A model generated the notes under the pieces. That model saw only the letters and a list, made by a program, of their open reading frames with translations. It was not told where the DNA came from and did not search any database. Positions 51,319-59,493 of a stretch of 64,000 bases of DNA are shown here, piece by piece. The translations under genes were made by a program, and so were the position numbers. The stretch spans positions 1,612,001 to 1,676,000 of the forward strand of contig CAVWBO010000007.1 in assembly GCA_963753185.1 (NCBI GenBank). The letters are read 5' to 3'. Every line of letters starts with the position of its first letter. Position 1 is the first letter of the stretch. Source of the DNA: SZUA-442 sp963753185. GTDB taxonomy: Bacteria; Actinomycetota; Acidimicrobiia; Spongiisociales; UBA5794.

Positions 51319-52065
51319 ATGGAAGTGTCACTCCTAGCAGCAGTCTTCGCCGGAGCGGCGTCGTTCCTCTCACCGTGTGTGCTTCCGCTCCTTCCCGGAT
51401 ACGTCTCCCTCATGTCGGGCTACGACATGGCAGAGCTCGCCGAGGGCAACGTGTCGATGGGCAGGGTCGTCGGCCGGACAGCGCTCTTCGTCGGAGGCTT
51501 CAGCGCCGTGTTCATCGCCCTCGGTGCGACGGCGACGTCCCTCTCGGGGTTCCTCAACCAGTCGATCTTCACGGTGATCGCCGGGTGGTTGATCGTCGCC
51601 ATGGGTTTGTTCATCGCCACGACCGCGGTGTGGACGCCCTCGTGGCTGCTGCCCGTGATGAAGGACCGTCGCATCGAGTCGTCGGGAGCGCGAAGGCTCG
51701 GCCTGTTCGGCCCTCCCGTGATGGGGGCGGCGTTCGCATTTGGATGGACGCCGTGCATCGGGCCGTTCCTGGCGACCGCCTTGCTGCTGGGTGCGAACGG
51801 CGACACGGTCACCGATGGCATGATCGTCCTCGCCTTCTACAGCCTCGGCCTCGGAATACCGTTCCTGCTCACCTCGCTTCTCCTGGCCAAGGCGTTCTCG
51901 GCGTTCGCCTGGGTCAAGCGATACCTCACCCAGATCACGGTGGTGTCAGGTCTGATGCTGGCGTTCTTCGGCGTCCTGCTCATCACGGGACGGATCACCG
52001 ACCTGTCCGCCTGGTTCTCGGATCTGCTCATCCGCATCGGCCTCGAGGACCTCGCCGAGATCTGA
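51319..52065 (+). CDS. Cytochrome c biogenesis protein CcdA (DsbD-like membrane thiol carrier)
   Basis: 248-residue protein with six to seven transmembrane helices. The redox-active cysteines are in FLSPCVLPLLPGY (helix 1) and GWTPCIGPFLA (helix 4), the CcdA/DsbD arrangement that carries reducing power across the membrane for cytochrome c maturation or envelope thiol reduction. Start 51319 is the Met directly before helix 1. No other ccm genes are adjacent, so the exact pathway is open. Confidence 0.9.
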   Translation: MEVSLLAAVFAGAASFLSPCVLPLLPGYVSLMSGYDMAELAEGNVSMGRVVGRTALFVGGFSAVFIALGATATSLSGFLNQSIFTVIAGWLIVAMGLFIATTAVWTPSWLLPVMKDRRIESSGARRLGLFGPPVMGAAFAFGWTPCIGPFLATALLLGANGDTVTDGMIVLAFYSLGLGIPFLLTSLLLAKAFSAFAWVKRYLTQITVVSGLMLAFFGVLLITGRITDLSAWFSDLLIRIGLEDLAEI

Positions 52066-52081
52066 TCCCGCTCGGACCCGG

Positions 52082-52087
52082 TACCCT
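52082..52087 (+). promoter_or_regulatory. -10-like hexamer TACCCT, leaderless start of trpE
   Basis: TACCCT is followed by 8 nt and ATG 52096. A leaderless message would leave no room for a leader-peptide attenuator. Confidence 0.45.
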
Positions 52088-52095
52088 CGCCACCC

Positions 52096-53610
52096 ATGCG
52101 ACCGACGCTCAGCCTCGACGAGTTCCTGCTGTTGGCTCGCGATCACTCCGTCGTTCCGATCGGTGTGGAGATCATGGCCGACTCGCTGACACCTGTTTCG
52201 GCGTATCGGGCGCTCGCCGGTGCCGGTGACGGTTTCCTCCTCGAGTCGGTGGAGGGGGGGAGCGCTGGGGACGGTGGTCGTTCATCGGATGGTGCCCCGC
52301 CTTCACGATCACGACGACGCGAGGCGTCACATCCATCGATCACCCCGACGTGGCTGTACCGGATGGGGATCCCCTCGACGTGCTCGCCGCGATCACGGAC
52401 CGCTATGTCGTGCCAGACGACTCGGACCTCGGATTCCCCTCCGAGGTTCCTCCCCTCCACAGCGGCGCAGTGGGCTTTCTGTCCTACGACATCGTGCGCC
52501 ACATCGAACGTCTGGACAATCAGCCCCCCGATGACCGCAACCTGCCAGAGATGGTGTGGCACATGGTCGGGAAGCTCGCCGCGTTCGACCGCGTGCGCGA
52601 CTCGATCCTCGTGATCGTCAACGTCTTCGTCGGGGACGATCCGTCCACGCAGTATGCGGATGCAGTCGGATCCATCGCCTCGACCATCGAGATCCTCTCG
52701 ACCTCGACGCCCATCGAGGCACTCGAGCGCCCCCGATTCGACGGCGTCCCGAACTCGACGAGCAACATGACGAGGGAGGACTTCGAGGGGGCTGTCCGTG
52801 TGGCGATCGACCACATCCGGGCTGGCGATGCGTTCCAGATCGTCCCGTCGATCCGATTCGAAGCCACCCTTGGCGGGGATCCACTCGCCCTGTACCGCGC
52901 ATTGCGGATCGTCAATCCGTCGCCGTTCATGTTTCTCGTTCGCTCCGGCGAGCTCGCGATCGTCGGCTCGTCCCCGGAGTTGATGTCGCGGGTCCGAAAC
53001 GGAAGGGTCTACTCGCGGCCGATCGCCGGCACGAGGCCACGCGGGGAGACGGCGGATGAGGATCTCGCACTCGAACAGCAGCTTCTCGCCGACCCCAAGG
53101 AGCGAGCGGAACACGTGATGCTCATCGATCTCGCCCGCAACGACCTCGGCAGGGTGTGCGTCTTCGGGACGGTGCAGGTCGATGACCTCATGGTCGTCGA
53201 GCGATACTCACACGTCATGCACATCGTGTCCGGCGTCTCGGGGGATCTCGTCGAGGGGACGAGCCCTGTCGACGTCCTGCGCGCGACCTTCCCGCACGGA
53301 ACGGTCTCCGGCGCCCCGAAGGTCCAGCGCGATGGAGATCATCGACACCCTCGAACCGACGGCGCGCGGTCCCTATGCGGGGGCCGTCGGCTACATCGAC
53401 TTCTCCGGGAACCTCGACACGGCGATCGGTCTCCGAACCTGTGTCGTGCGCGGCTCCACGGCGTGGGTCCAGGCGGGCGCCGGCGTCGTCGCAGATTCCG
53501 ATCCTGCTACCGAGTACGAGGAGTGCGTCGCAAAGGCTCGTGCCGTCCTCGCTGCCATCGAAGCCGCCCGCCATCTCGGCGGATCGATCCCCGCGGAGGA
53601 CGAGCGGTGA
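52096..53610 (+). pseudogene. trpE: Anthranilate synthase component I TrpE, with two frameshifts
   Basis: First committed enzyme of tryptophan synthesis (chorismate to anthranilate). The N-terminal part (52096-52255) reads to GDGFLLESVEGG and then loses frame in a run of seven G (52254-52260); adding one G gives the expected ERWGRWSFIGW. The middle (to about 53325) has VRVAIDHIRAGDAFQIV, PSPFMFLVRSGE, RPIAGTRPRGE and HGTVSGAPKV; an extra A at about 53327 shifts the frame, and dropping it yields GAPKVRAMEIIDTLEP, the canonical motif. The rest ends at 53608-53610, overlapping trpC. Repaired length is about 505 residues. No trpG (glutaminase) gene is seen in the operon. Confidence 0.88.
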
Positions 53611-54986
53611 CGTTCCTCGACCAGATCCTGAGATCCGCCGACGTCCGAGCCGAGGGTGCTCGGCGCGACATCGAGCACTTCCACGCGAGATCCACCGACG
53701 CACCTTCGCAGCGCAGCCTCGCTGAGGCGCTCGTCGCGGACGGGCTTTCGGTCATCGCGGAGATCAAGCGGCGCTCACCATCCGCCGGCGACATCGATGC
53801 ATCACTCGATCCTGTGTCGCTCGCCCTCGCATACGAGGCAGGCGGGGCGGCGGCGATCTCGGTTCTCACAGAGCCCCACTTCTTCGGAGGGTCGCTCGAC
53901 GATCTGGTGGACGTGCGCGCTGCAGTCTCGATTCCGGTGCTGCGCAAGGACTTCACAAGGGATCCCGCACAGGTCTGGGAGGCCAGGGCGGCAGGGGCAG
54001 ACGCCGTTCTGCTGATCGTCGCTGCGCTTGACGACCGTGACCTGCACGCATGCCTCGCGGCCGCGCACGATGCCGGGGTTGACGCCGTGGTGGAGGTTCA
54101 CACCCTCGTGGAGGTCGCACGTGCGGTCGCGGTCGGCGCCGGAATCATTGGCGTCAACAACCGTGACCTTCAGAGCTTCACCACGGACCTCACCGTTGCC
54201 GAGACCGTCTCGATGGCGATCCCGGACGGCGTGGTGCGAATCGCCGAGTCCGGGGTGTCGTCTGCCGAAGGAGCTCGAAGAATGGCAACGGCGGGCTACG
54301 ACGCGATCCTCGTCGGTGAGGCTCTCGTTCGTCACGGCGATCCAGCCTCGTTCGTGAACGACGCTGAGGGGCCTGCCATGACGTGGGTCAAGATCTGCGG
54401 GATCACCACGCCTGAGGCGATCCGGTCGGCAGAGGATGCAGGCGCCGATGCCCTCGGCTTCGTGCTCGCCCCGGGTTCGGTCAGGACCCTGTCCGTCGAG
54501 GCTGCGCGCCCCCTGGTGGGTTCGGCATCGATCTCGACCTATGCCGTGGTCGTCGACCTCACACCCGACGAAGCACTCCATGTCGCCGACACGATCGGGG
54601 TGACCGGCATCCAGGCCCACGGGCTCCACGCTCTGGAAACCGCTCGATCCGCCGCCGAGGCAGGCTTCGAGGTGTTGTGCCCGATTCCGGTCGGCCAAGG
54701 CGGGCCCACCGTCGATCCCGCGGCCGTGGTGTCCGAAGCGGTGGTCCTGTTCGATACCGCCCGACGCAGCGGTCACGGGGGATCGGGCACGCCATTTGTG
54801 TGGGGCACCATCGCCGACATCGAGCGTCCCTACGTGGTGGCAGGGGGCCTAGGGCCCGACAATGTCCGGGAGGTGATCGAGCAACTCGATCCCTTCGGTG
54901 TCGATGCGTCGAGCCGTCTCGAGACCATTCCGGGCATCAAGGATCCCGATACCATCAGGGCCTTCGTCGAGGAGGCCAAACGATGA
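53607..54986 (+). CDS. trpC: Bifunctional TrpC-TrpF (indole-3-glycerol-phosphate synthase / PRA isomerase)
   Basis: 459 residues in one open frame. Residues 1-257 are TrpC, with SVIAEIKRRSPSAGDID, VLRKDFTRDPAQVWEARAAG, IIGVNNRDLQSF and RIAESGVSS. Residues 258-459 are TrpF, with VKICGITTPEAIRSAEDAGAD, ALGFVL, GIQAHG and VVAGGLGPDNV. The TrpC-TrpF order matches E. coli TrpCF. There is GAGGGG 7 nt before the internal ATG 54378 and a TGA at 54365-54367 in another frame, so two separate genes fused by a sequence error remain possible. GTG start overlaps trpE. Confidence 0.85.
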   Translation: MTFLDQILRSADVRAEGARRDIEHFHARSTDAPSQRSLAEALVADGLSVIAEIKRRSPSAGDIDASLDPVSLALAYEAGGAAAISVLTEPHFFGGSLDDLVDVRAAVSIPVLRKDFTRDPAQVWEARAAGADAVLLIVAALDDRDLHACLAAAHDAGVDAVVEVHTLVEVARAVAVGAGIIGVNNRDLQSFTTDLTVAETVSMAIPDGVVRIAESGVSSAEGARRMATAGYDAILVGEALVRHGDPASFVNDAEGPAMTWVKICGITTPEAIRSAEDAGADALGFVLAPGSVRTLSVEAARPLVGSASISTYAVVVDLTPDEALHVADTIGVTGIQAHGLHALETARSAAEAGFEVLCPIPVGQGGPTVDPAAVVSEAVVLFDTARRSGHGGSGTPFVWGTIADIERPYVVAGGLGPDNVREVIEQLDPFGVDASSRLETIPGIKDPDTIRAFVEEAKR

Positions 54987-55002
54987 GCGCCGAGCGTGAC
55001 CG

Positions 55003-56181
55003 ATGAGACTGCAACGCCCCGACACCAGTGGTCGATTCGGTGCCTATGGCGGTAGGTATGCGCCCGAAACCCTGATGCCAGCGCTCATCGAGCTCGAGAC
55101 TGCCTTCGTCGCGGCATGGTCGGACGACGCGTTCCACGCCGAGCTATCGGGCCTCCTGAGCGATTTCGTGGGTCGTCCGACGCCCGTGTATCGCGCCACT
55201 CGCCTGTCGGAGCTCCTCGGAATCGACCTGTGGTTCAAGCGCGAGGACCTGGCCCATACGGGGGCCCACAAGATCAACAACACGGTCGCGCAGGGTCTCC
55301 TCGCGAAGCGCATGGGGAAGAAGCGAGTAATCGCCGAGACCGGTGCCGGCCAGCATGGGGTCGCTACCGCAACGGCGTGCGCGCTCTTCGGTATCGACTG
55401 CGCCATCTACATGGGCGACAAGGACATGGAGCGGCAGTCGCTCAATGTGCACAGGATGCGCCTCCTCGGAGCCGAGGTCATCCCGGTGTCGTCCGGAGCG
55501 GGGACCCTGAAGGACGCCGTGTCGGCGGCGATGCGCGACTGGGTTGCCTCCGTCGAATCGACGCACTACATCATCGGCTCCGTGGTCGGTCCCCACCCGT
55601 TCCCCTGGATGGTCCGCGAGTTCCAGAAAGTGATCGGCGAGGAGCTGCGAGCCCAAATGAACGGCGTGGTCAGACCCGCCCCGGACGTGATCGTGGCATG
55701 CGTCGGTGGCGGCTCCAACGCGATGGGTGTGTTCCACCCGTTCGCAGGTGATCGAAACGTCGAACTCGTCGGCGTCGAGGCCGCGGGTCTCGGACTCGCG
55801 ACCGGCAAACATGGCGCGTCCCTTGGCGAGGGTTCGCCAGGGGTCCTCCACGGTGCGATGACCTACATGCTCCAGGACGAGTTCGGTCAGGTCGAGGAGG
55901 CACATTCGGTGAGTGCCGGTCTCGACTACCCGGGTGTCGGCCCCGAGCACGCATACTTCAAGGATGCCTCGCTCGTCCGATACGAGAGTGTCACGGATGC
56001 CGAGGCGATCGAGGCCTTCCACCTGATGGCGCGAACGGAGGGGATCATCCCGGCCCTGGAGTCCGCCCATGCTCTCGCGTGGATCGTCCGCGAGGCACCT
56101 GCCCTCGGTGGACGGACGGTCGTACTGAACCTGTCGGGACGCGGGGACAAGGATGTGGACCAGGTCGTGTCCCGACCATGA
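55003..56181 (+). CDS. trpB: Tryptophan synthase beta chain
   Basis: PLP enzyme joining indole and serine. 392 residues. Hallmarks are GRFGAYGGRYAPETL, the PLP lysine K90 in HTGAHKINN, AETGAGQHGVATA, VGGGSNAMGVFHPF and the C-terminal LSGRGDKD. A seven-codon frame (54983-55006) with its own GAGGAGG ribosome site overlaps the trpCF stop and the trpB ATG, so trpB may be translated by coupling. A one-base deletion would alternatively place the true start at 54983. Confidence 0.94.
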   Translation: MRLQRPDTSGRFGAYGGRYAPETLMPALIELETAFVAAWSDDAFHAELSGLLSDFVGRPTPVYRATRLSELLGIDLWFKREDLAHTGAHKINNTVAQGLLAKRMGKKRVIAETGAGQHGVATATACALFGIDCAIYMGDKDMERQSLNVHRMRLLGAEVIPVSSGAGTLKDAVSAAMRDWVASVESTHYIIGSVVGPHPFPWMVREFQKVIGEELRAQMNGVVRPAPDVIVACVGGGSNAMGVFHPFAGDRNVELVGVEAAGLGLATGKHGASLGEGSPGVLHGAMTYMLQDEFGQVEEAHSVSAGLDYPGVGPEHAYFKDASLVRYESVTDAEAIEAFHLMARTEGIIPALESAHALAWIVREAPALGGRTVVLNLSGRGDKDVDQVVSRP

Positions 56182-56993
56182 GCGGTGAAGGCCGGGCCGA
56201 GCTCGAGGCCGTGTTCGCACTTGCGAGGGCTGAGAACCGCGCCCTCCTCCTCCCATACCTCACGGCGGGTCTCCCGACGCTCGACGACTCCGTCGAGCTG
56301 TTCGTCGCGATGGCAGATGCGGGGGCCGACGGATTCGAGGTCGGCATTCCGTATGCGGATCCGCTGATGGATGGGCCCGTGATCATGCGGGCAGGGGAGC
56401 TCGCTCTCGAGGGTGGCATCACGGTCGAGGGTTCGCTCGAGGTCGTGCGCCGCGTGCGAGAGAGGACGGGAAAGCCGATCCTCGTGATGACGTACGTCAA
56501 TCCCGTCCTGCGTCACGGAATCGACGCCTTCTTCGACAGGGTCGCCGACGCGGGAGGATCCGGGGTGATCATCGCGGACCTGCCCGTGGACGAATCGGGG
56601 CCGTTCGTCGACGCGGCCGCCATGCGCGGCCTCGGGATGGTCCAGTTCGCCGCCCCGACCACCGACCATGATCGTCTCGCAGCGATCGCAGGGCGCGATC
56701 CTGTGTTCGTGTACGCGATCGCCGAAGTGGGAGTGACCGGTGAGCGGCATGGGGCCTCGACCCGGATCGAGGGGCTTGCATCAGCCATCCGAGGCGTGAC
56801 ACAGGCGCCAATCGTCTTCGGTGTGGGCATTGCGACGCCTGACCAGGCGGCAGCCGCTGCTCGTGTCGGCGACGGCGTGATCGTCGGGACGGCGATCGTG
56901 AGACGGGTGCTCGAATCCGAGTCGGTGGACGACGCCCGCCGTGCACTCGTCGATGCGGTCGAGGCACTAGCCATCGCGGTCCGGCGCGGATAG
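56178..56993 (+). CDS. trpA: Tryptophan synthase alpha chain
   Basis: Aldolase subunit releasing indole from indole-3-glycerol phosphate. 271 residues, TIM barrel. Catalytic Glu and Asp are in GFEVGIPYADPLMDGP, followed by VMTYVNPVLRHG, VIIADLPVDES and FVYAIAEVGVTGER. ATG 56178 overlaps the trpB stop by 4 nt. It ends the trp operon. Confidence 0.95.
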   Translation: MSGEGRAELEAVFALARAENRALLLPYLTAGLPTLDDSVELFVAMADAGADGFEVGIPYADPLMDGPVIMRAGELALEGGITVEGSLEVVRRVRERTGKPILVMTYVNPVLRHGIDAFFDRVADAGGSGVIIADLPVDESGPFVDAAAMRGLGMVQFAAPTTDHDRLAAIAGRDPVFVYAIAEVGVTGERHGASTRIEGLASAIRGVTQAPIVFGVGIATPDQAAAAARVGDGVIVGTAIVRRVLESESVDDARRALVDAVEALAIAVRRG

Positions 56994-57054
56994 ACCTTCA
57001 GTTCGCAGTGCGGCGTCTGCCGATGGAACCTCATGGACATGACGCGTCGCGCCG

Positions 57055-57137
57055 TACCGGGAGTGGGACTCGAACCCACACGAGCTTTCGCCCAACGGAT
57101 TTTGAGTCCGCCGCGTCTACCATTCCGCCATCCCGGC
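57055..57137 (-). tRNA. tRNA-Leu (anticodon CAA)
   Basis: On the minus strand the 83-nt sequence folds as a class II tRNA: acceptor GCCGGGA pairs with TCCCGGT (one G-T), D-arm GGCGGAATGGTAGACGC, anticodon loop CTCAAAA with CAA reading UUG, a long variable arm (TTGGGCGAAAGCTCG region), and T-arm GGGTTCGAGTCCC. Discriminator A; CCA is not encoded. Class II structure and anticodon give leucine. Confidence 0.93.
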
Positions 57138-57261
57138 TCGGTGGAGAGCACGATGGTAGGGGCGAGCGACCCATTGACGTTGCGTCCTTCGTGTGTGAAT
57201 CATCGAGGAGCCAGAGGGTGTCGCACGGTGGGGACGTCGCAGGAAGCAGGAGAGAATGTCA

Positions 57262-57290
57262 GTGACACAATGTGGTCGGTGTGCTACTCT
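57262..57290 (+). promoter_or_regulatory. Promoter GTGACA-17-TACTCT upstream of the TadE-like gene
   Basis: GTGACA (57262-57267, five of six consensus bases), 17-nt spacer and TACTCT (57285-57290). It lies 26 nt before ATG 57317, leaving room for the GAGGGG ribosome site at 57307-57312. Confidence 0.5.
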
Positions 57291-57316
57291 CTGCAAGAAT
57301 TCGAGCTGAGGGGCCG

Positions 57317-57913
57317 ATGAGGATGTTCACACGCCGAAGGAACGAGACCAACGAACGCGGAGTAGCCATGGTGGAGCTGGCGTTGGTGCTCCCCCTGTTC
57401 ATCCTGCTCATCTTCGGGCTCATCGAGTTCGGGCTTCTCTTCCGCGAGCGCCTGACGATCGCCTCTGCGGTCTCGTCTGCGGCGAGGACGGGTGCGACGA
57501 TGGGACAGAATGACGAGGCCGATTATCGGATCCTCCAGGCCCTCGAGGCAGGTCTCTACGATCAGGTCGACGCCTCCGTCCTCATCAGCGTCGAGATCTT
57601 CAAGGCCAATCCCGTCACCGGCGCCAAGGCGGGCCCCGTCGACCGATACATCTACGATGGGAGCCTCGTGGGGTGCAAGTGGAGTCCATGCCCCGACCCC
57701 AGCCTTGCGGTGATTCCCTACGGCAGCCCCGCAACGTACCCACCGAGCGCGCGGGACACGACCCTCGATCCCCTCGGTGGCGGTCTCGATGTCCTCGGTG
57801 TCGAGGTCGTGTACCAGCACTCGACGGCCACGAACCTCATGCCCATGCTCGATTTGCAGTTGACCGAACGAGCCCTCGTCCGCCTCGAGCCTGACGTTTT
57901 CGGAGCGCCGTGA
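57317..57913 (+). CDS. TadE-like pseudopilin/pilus assembly protein
   Basis: 198 residues. After a basic start, ERGVAMVELALVLPLFILLI (residues 13-32) is the TadE/TadG-type N-terminal segment with the conserved Glu, followed by FGLIEFGLLFRERL. The remainder is extracytoplasmic, with a cysteine pair (VGCKWSPCPDP). TadE and TadG belong to the tight-adherence (Flp) pilus system, but no tadA, tadB or tadC is in view. It precedes a TadG-like gene with an overlap. Confidence 0.82.
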   Translation: MRMFTRRRNETNERGVAMVELALVLPLFILLIFGLIEFGLLFRERLTIASAVSSAARTGATMGQNDEADYRILQALEAGLYDQVDASVLISVEIFKANPVTGAKAGPVDRYIYDGSLVGCKWSPCPDPSLAVIPYGSPATYPPSARDTTLDPLGGGLDVLGVEVVYQHSTATNLMPMLDLQLTERALVRLEPDVFGAP

Positions 57914-59454
57914 TGCGACGGGTCGTCGACCGACTCCACGAGATCAGGAGGGAGCAGTCCGGCGTCGTTCTCATCCTCGTCGCCGTGCTCCTTCCGGTCT
58001 TCATGGGCATGGTCGGATTCGGCGTGGACTTCGGATGGCTGTACTGGAACGGCGTGAAGATCCAGCACGGTGCGGACGCAGCTGCACTGGCCGGTGTGAT
58101 CTACGAGCCGGACGACCAGACGTTGGCCTACTCCTCGGCCCACCAGGCAGCGGCAGAGAACGGCTACAACGGTCTCAACGCTGGAACCACGGTCGTTCCC
58201 GTCGACTACTCGGATGATCCGACTGCAGTGAACAACCCGAACCAACTCCGGGTCACGGTGACCCACGCCGTCCCGACGTTCTTCATGAAGGTCTTCGGTA
58301 TCGATTCGATCGACATCACGAAGACGGCCCTTGCGGAGTACGTCCTGCCGCTTCCCCTCGGCAGTCCCGAGCGCCGCTTTGGCAACGACCCTGCGACGGG
58401 CCATGCACCGGAGTTTTGGGGCAACATCCACGGGTACTACACGGGCCGGAGCATGGGGGACAGATACTCGTCCCAATGCCTCAGCGGCGGAAGTGGATCA
58501 GGGTGCACCGCGAACCCAGACAAGCGGCCAACCGTATGGGACGGTGCAACGCCCGGTACGATCAGCTCGACGACGGGCGGCTACATCTACGGTGTGGAGG
58601 TGGGACCGGGTCAGACGAACCTGTCGGTTGAGATCTTCGACGGTCCGTTCACCCGTGGTGGGGGAGACTTCATCCTCGTGGGCGACAACCCGCAGGGCTC
58701 GAGCCCCGGACCGACGACCGTCTTCATCCTGTACGGCCCCGACCCGACACCACTCGACACCACCGATGCCAACGAGGTCCTGTGCACCGTTGTATATGCG
58801 CCTCGCGATGCGTACATGCCGGGGGCGACCGCCGCGACGACTTGGGCCGATGTCGATGCCTTCCTCCCGGGAGGTGTGGCCTCGCTGTGGGATGAGATGT
58901 GCCCTGCGACGAACCTCGACCGCGGTCCCGGCGTCTATCCACTCCGTGTCATCACCCTGGACAATGGCGAGCGTGGACTCAATCGTTGGTCGCTGAAGGC
59001 ATCGGCCAGCGGTGGCAATCCGAGGATCTTCGGGCTCGGATCGATGGCGATCTACTCGAATGTCGACGGGGCGACCGGGGACACGGTCTTCTACCTCGCC
59101 GAGGTGGAGGCCGTGCACGCAGGTAAGGACCTGGTCATCTCCCTATGGGACCCGGGAGACGCATCCGGCAACCACTCCCTGCGGATCCGCAACCCCCAAG
59201 GTGGCCTCCCCTCGTGCACGTGGACGTCGACGAACCCTTCATATCCTGGCGGTTCACTCGGGTCATGTGACATCCCGACCAGTTCGAGTCGTTTCAACGA
59301 CCACCTCGTGACGATCCGGATCGACCTTCCAGACGACTACACGTGTGCCGCTGACTGTTGGTGGAAGATCGACTACAACTACCCGGGTCAGACGAACGAC
59401 ACGACGACGTGGGAAGCGCGGATCGAGGGCAACCCCGTGAAGCTGGTCGAGTAG
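57910..59454 (+). CDS. TadG-like protein with large extracytoplasmic region
   Basis: 514 residues. The N-terminal part REQSGVVLILVAVLLPVFMG with FGVDFGWLYWN and QHGADAAALAGVIY is the TadG/Flp-assembly signature (helix, then the DAAALAG segment). Residues about 160-514 are a secreted domain rich in Gly, Asp and aromatic residues with several cysteines (SQCLSGGSGSGCTAN, CTVVYAPRD, DYTCAADCWWKIDY); its fold is not recognised. GTG 57910 overlaps the preceding stop; ATG 57913 is the alternative start. It may be a surface adhesin or pilus-associated protein (inference). Confidence 0.75.
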   Translation: MMRRVVDRLHEIRREQSGVVLILVAVLLPVFMGMVGFGVDFGWLYWNGVKIQHGADAAALAGVIYEPDDQTLAYSSAHQAAAENGYNGLNAGTTVVPVDYSDDPTAVNNPNQLRVTVTHAVPTFFMKVFGIDSIDITKTALAEYVLPLPLGSPERRFGNDPATGHAPEFWGNIHGYYTGRSMGDRYSSQCLSGGSGSGCTANPDKRPTVWDGATPGTISSTTGGYIYGVEVGPGQTNLSVEIFDGPFTRGGGDFILVGDNPQGSSPGPTTVFILYGPDPTPLDTTDANEVLCTVVYAPRDAYMPGATAATTWADVDAFLPGGVASLWDEMCPATNLDRGPGVYPLRVITLDNGERGLNRWSLKASASGGNPRIFGLGSMAIYSNVDGATGDTVFYLAEVEAVHAGKDLVISLWDPGDASGNHSLRIRNPQGGLPSCTWTSTNPSYPGGSLGSCDIPTSSSRFNDHLVTIRIDLPDDYTCAADCWWKIDYNYPGQTNDTTTWEARIEGNPVKLVE

Positions 59455-59479
59455 CCGAACCCGGGGTCCACAGCACCGC

Positions 59480-59485
59480 TACGCT
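59480..59485 (+). promoter_or_regulatory. -10-like hexamer TACGCT, leaderless start of polA
   Basis: TACGCT is followed by 8 nt and ATG 59494, with no ribosome site. The arrangement is nearly the same as at trpE (TACCCT, 8 nt, ATG). Confidence 0.45.
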
Positions 59486-59493
59486 CGCCAACC

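Noticed and set aside
49706..51373. 555-codon minus-strand open frame
   Set aside because: Alternate frame of the MFS gene with Arg-rich, non-membrane sequence.
52096..52200. Tryptophan attenuator upstream of trpE
   Set aside because: The gap from ccdA is only 30 nt and contains no Trp-rich leader peptide or terminator.
57008..57320. Open frames across the tRNA-Leu region
   Set aside because: They read through the tRNA gene and its flanks and show no protein-like sequence.
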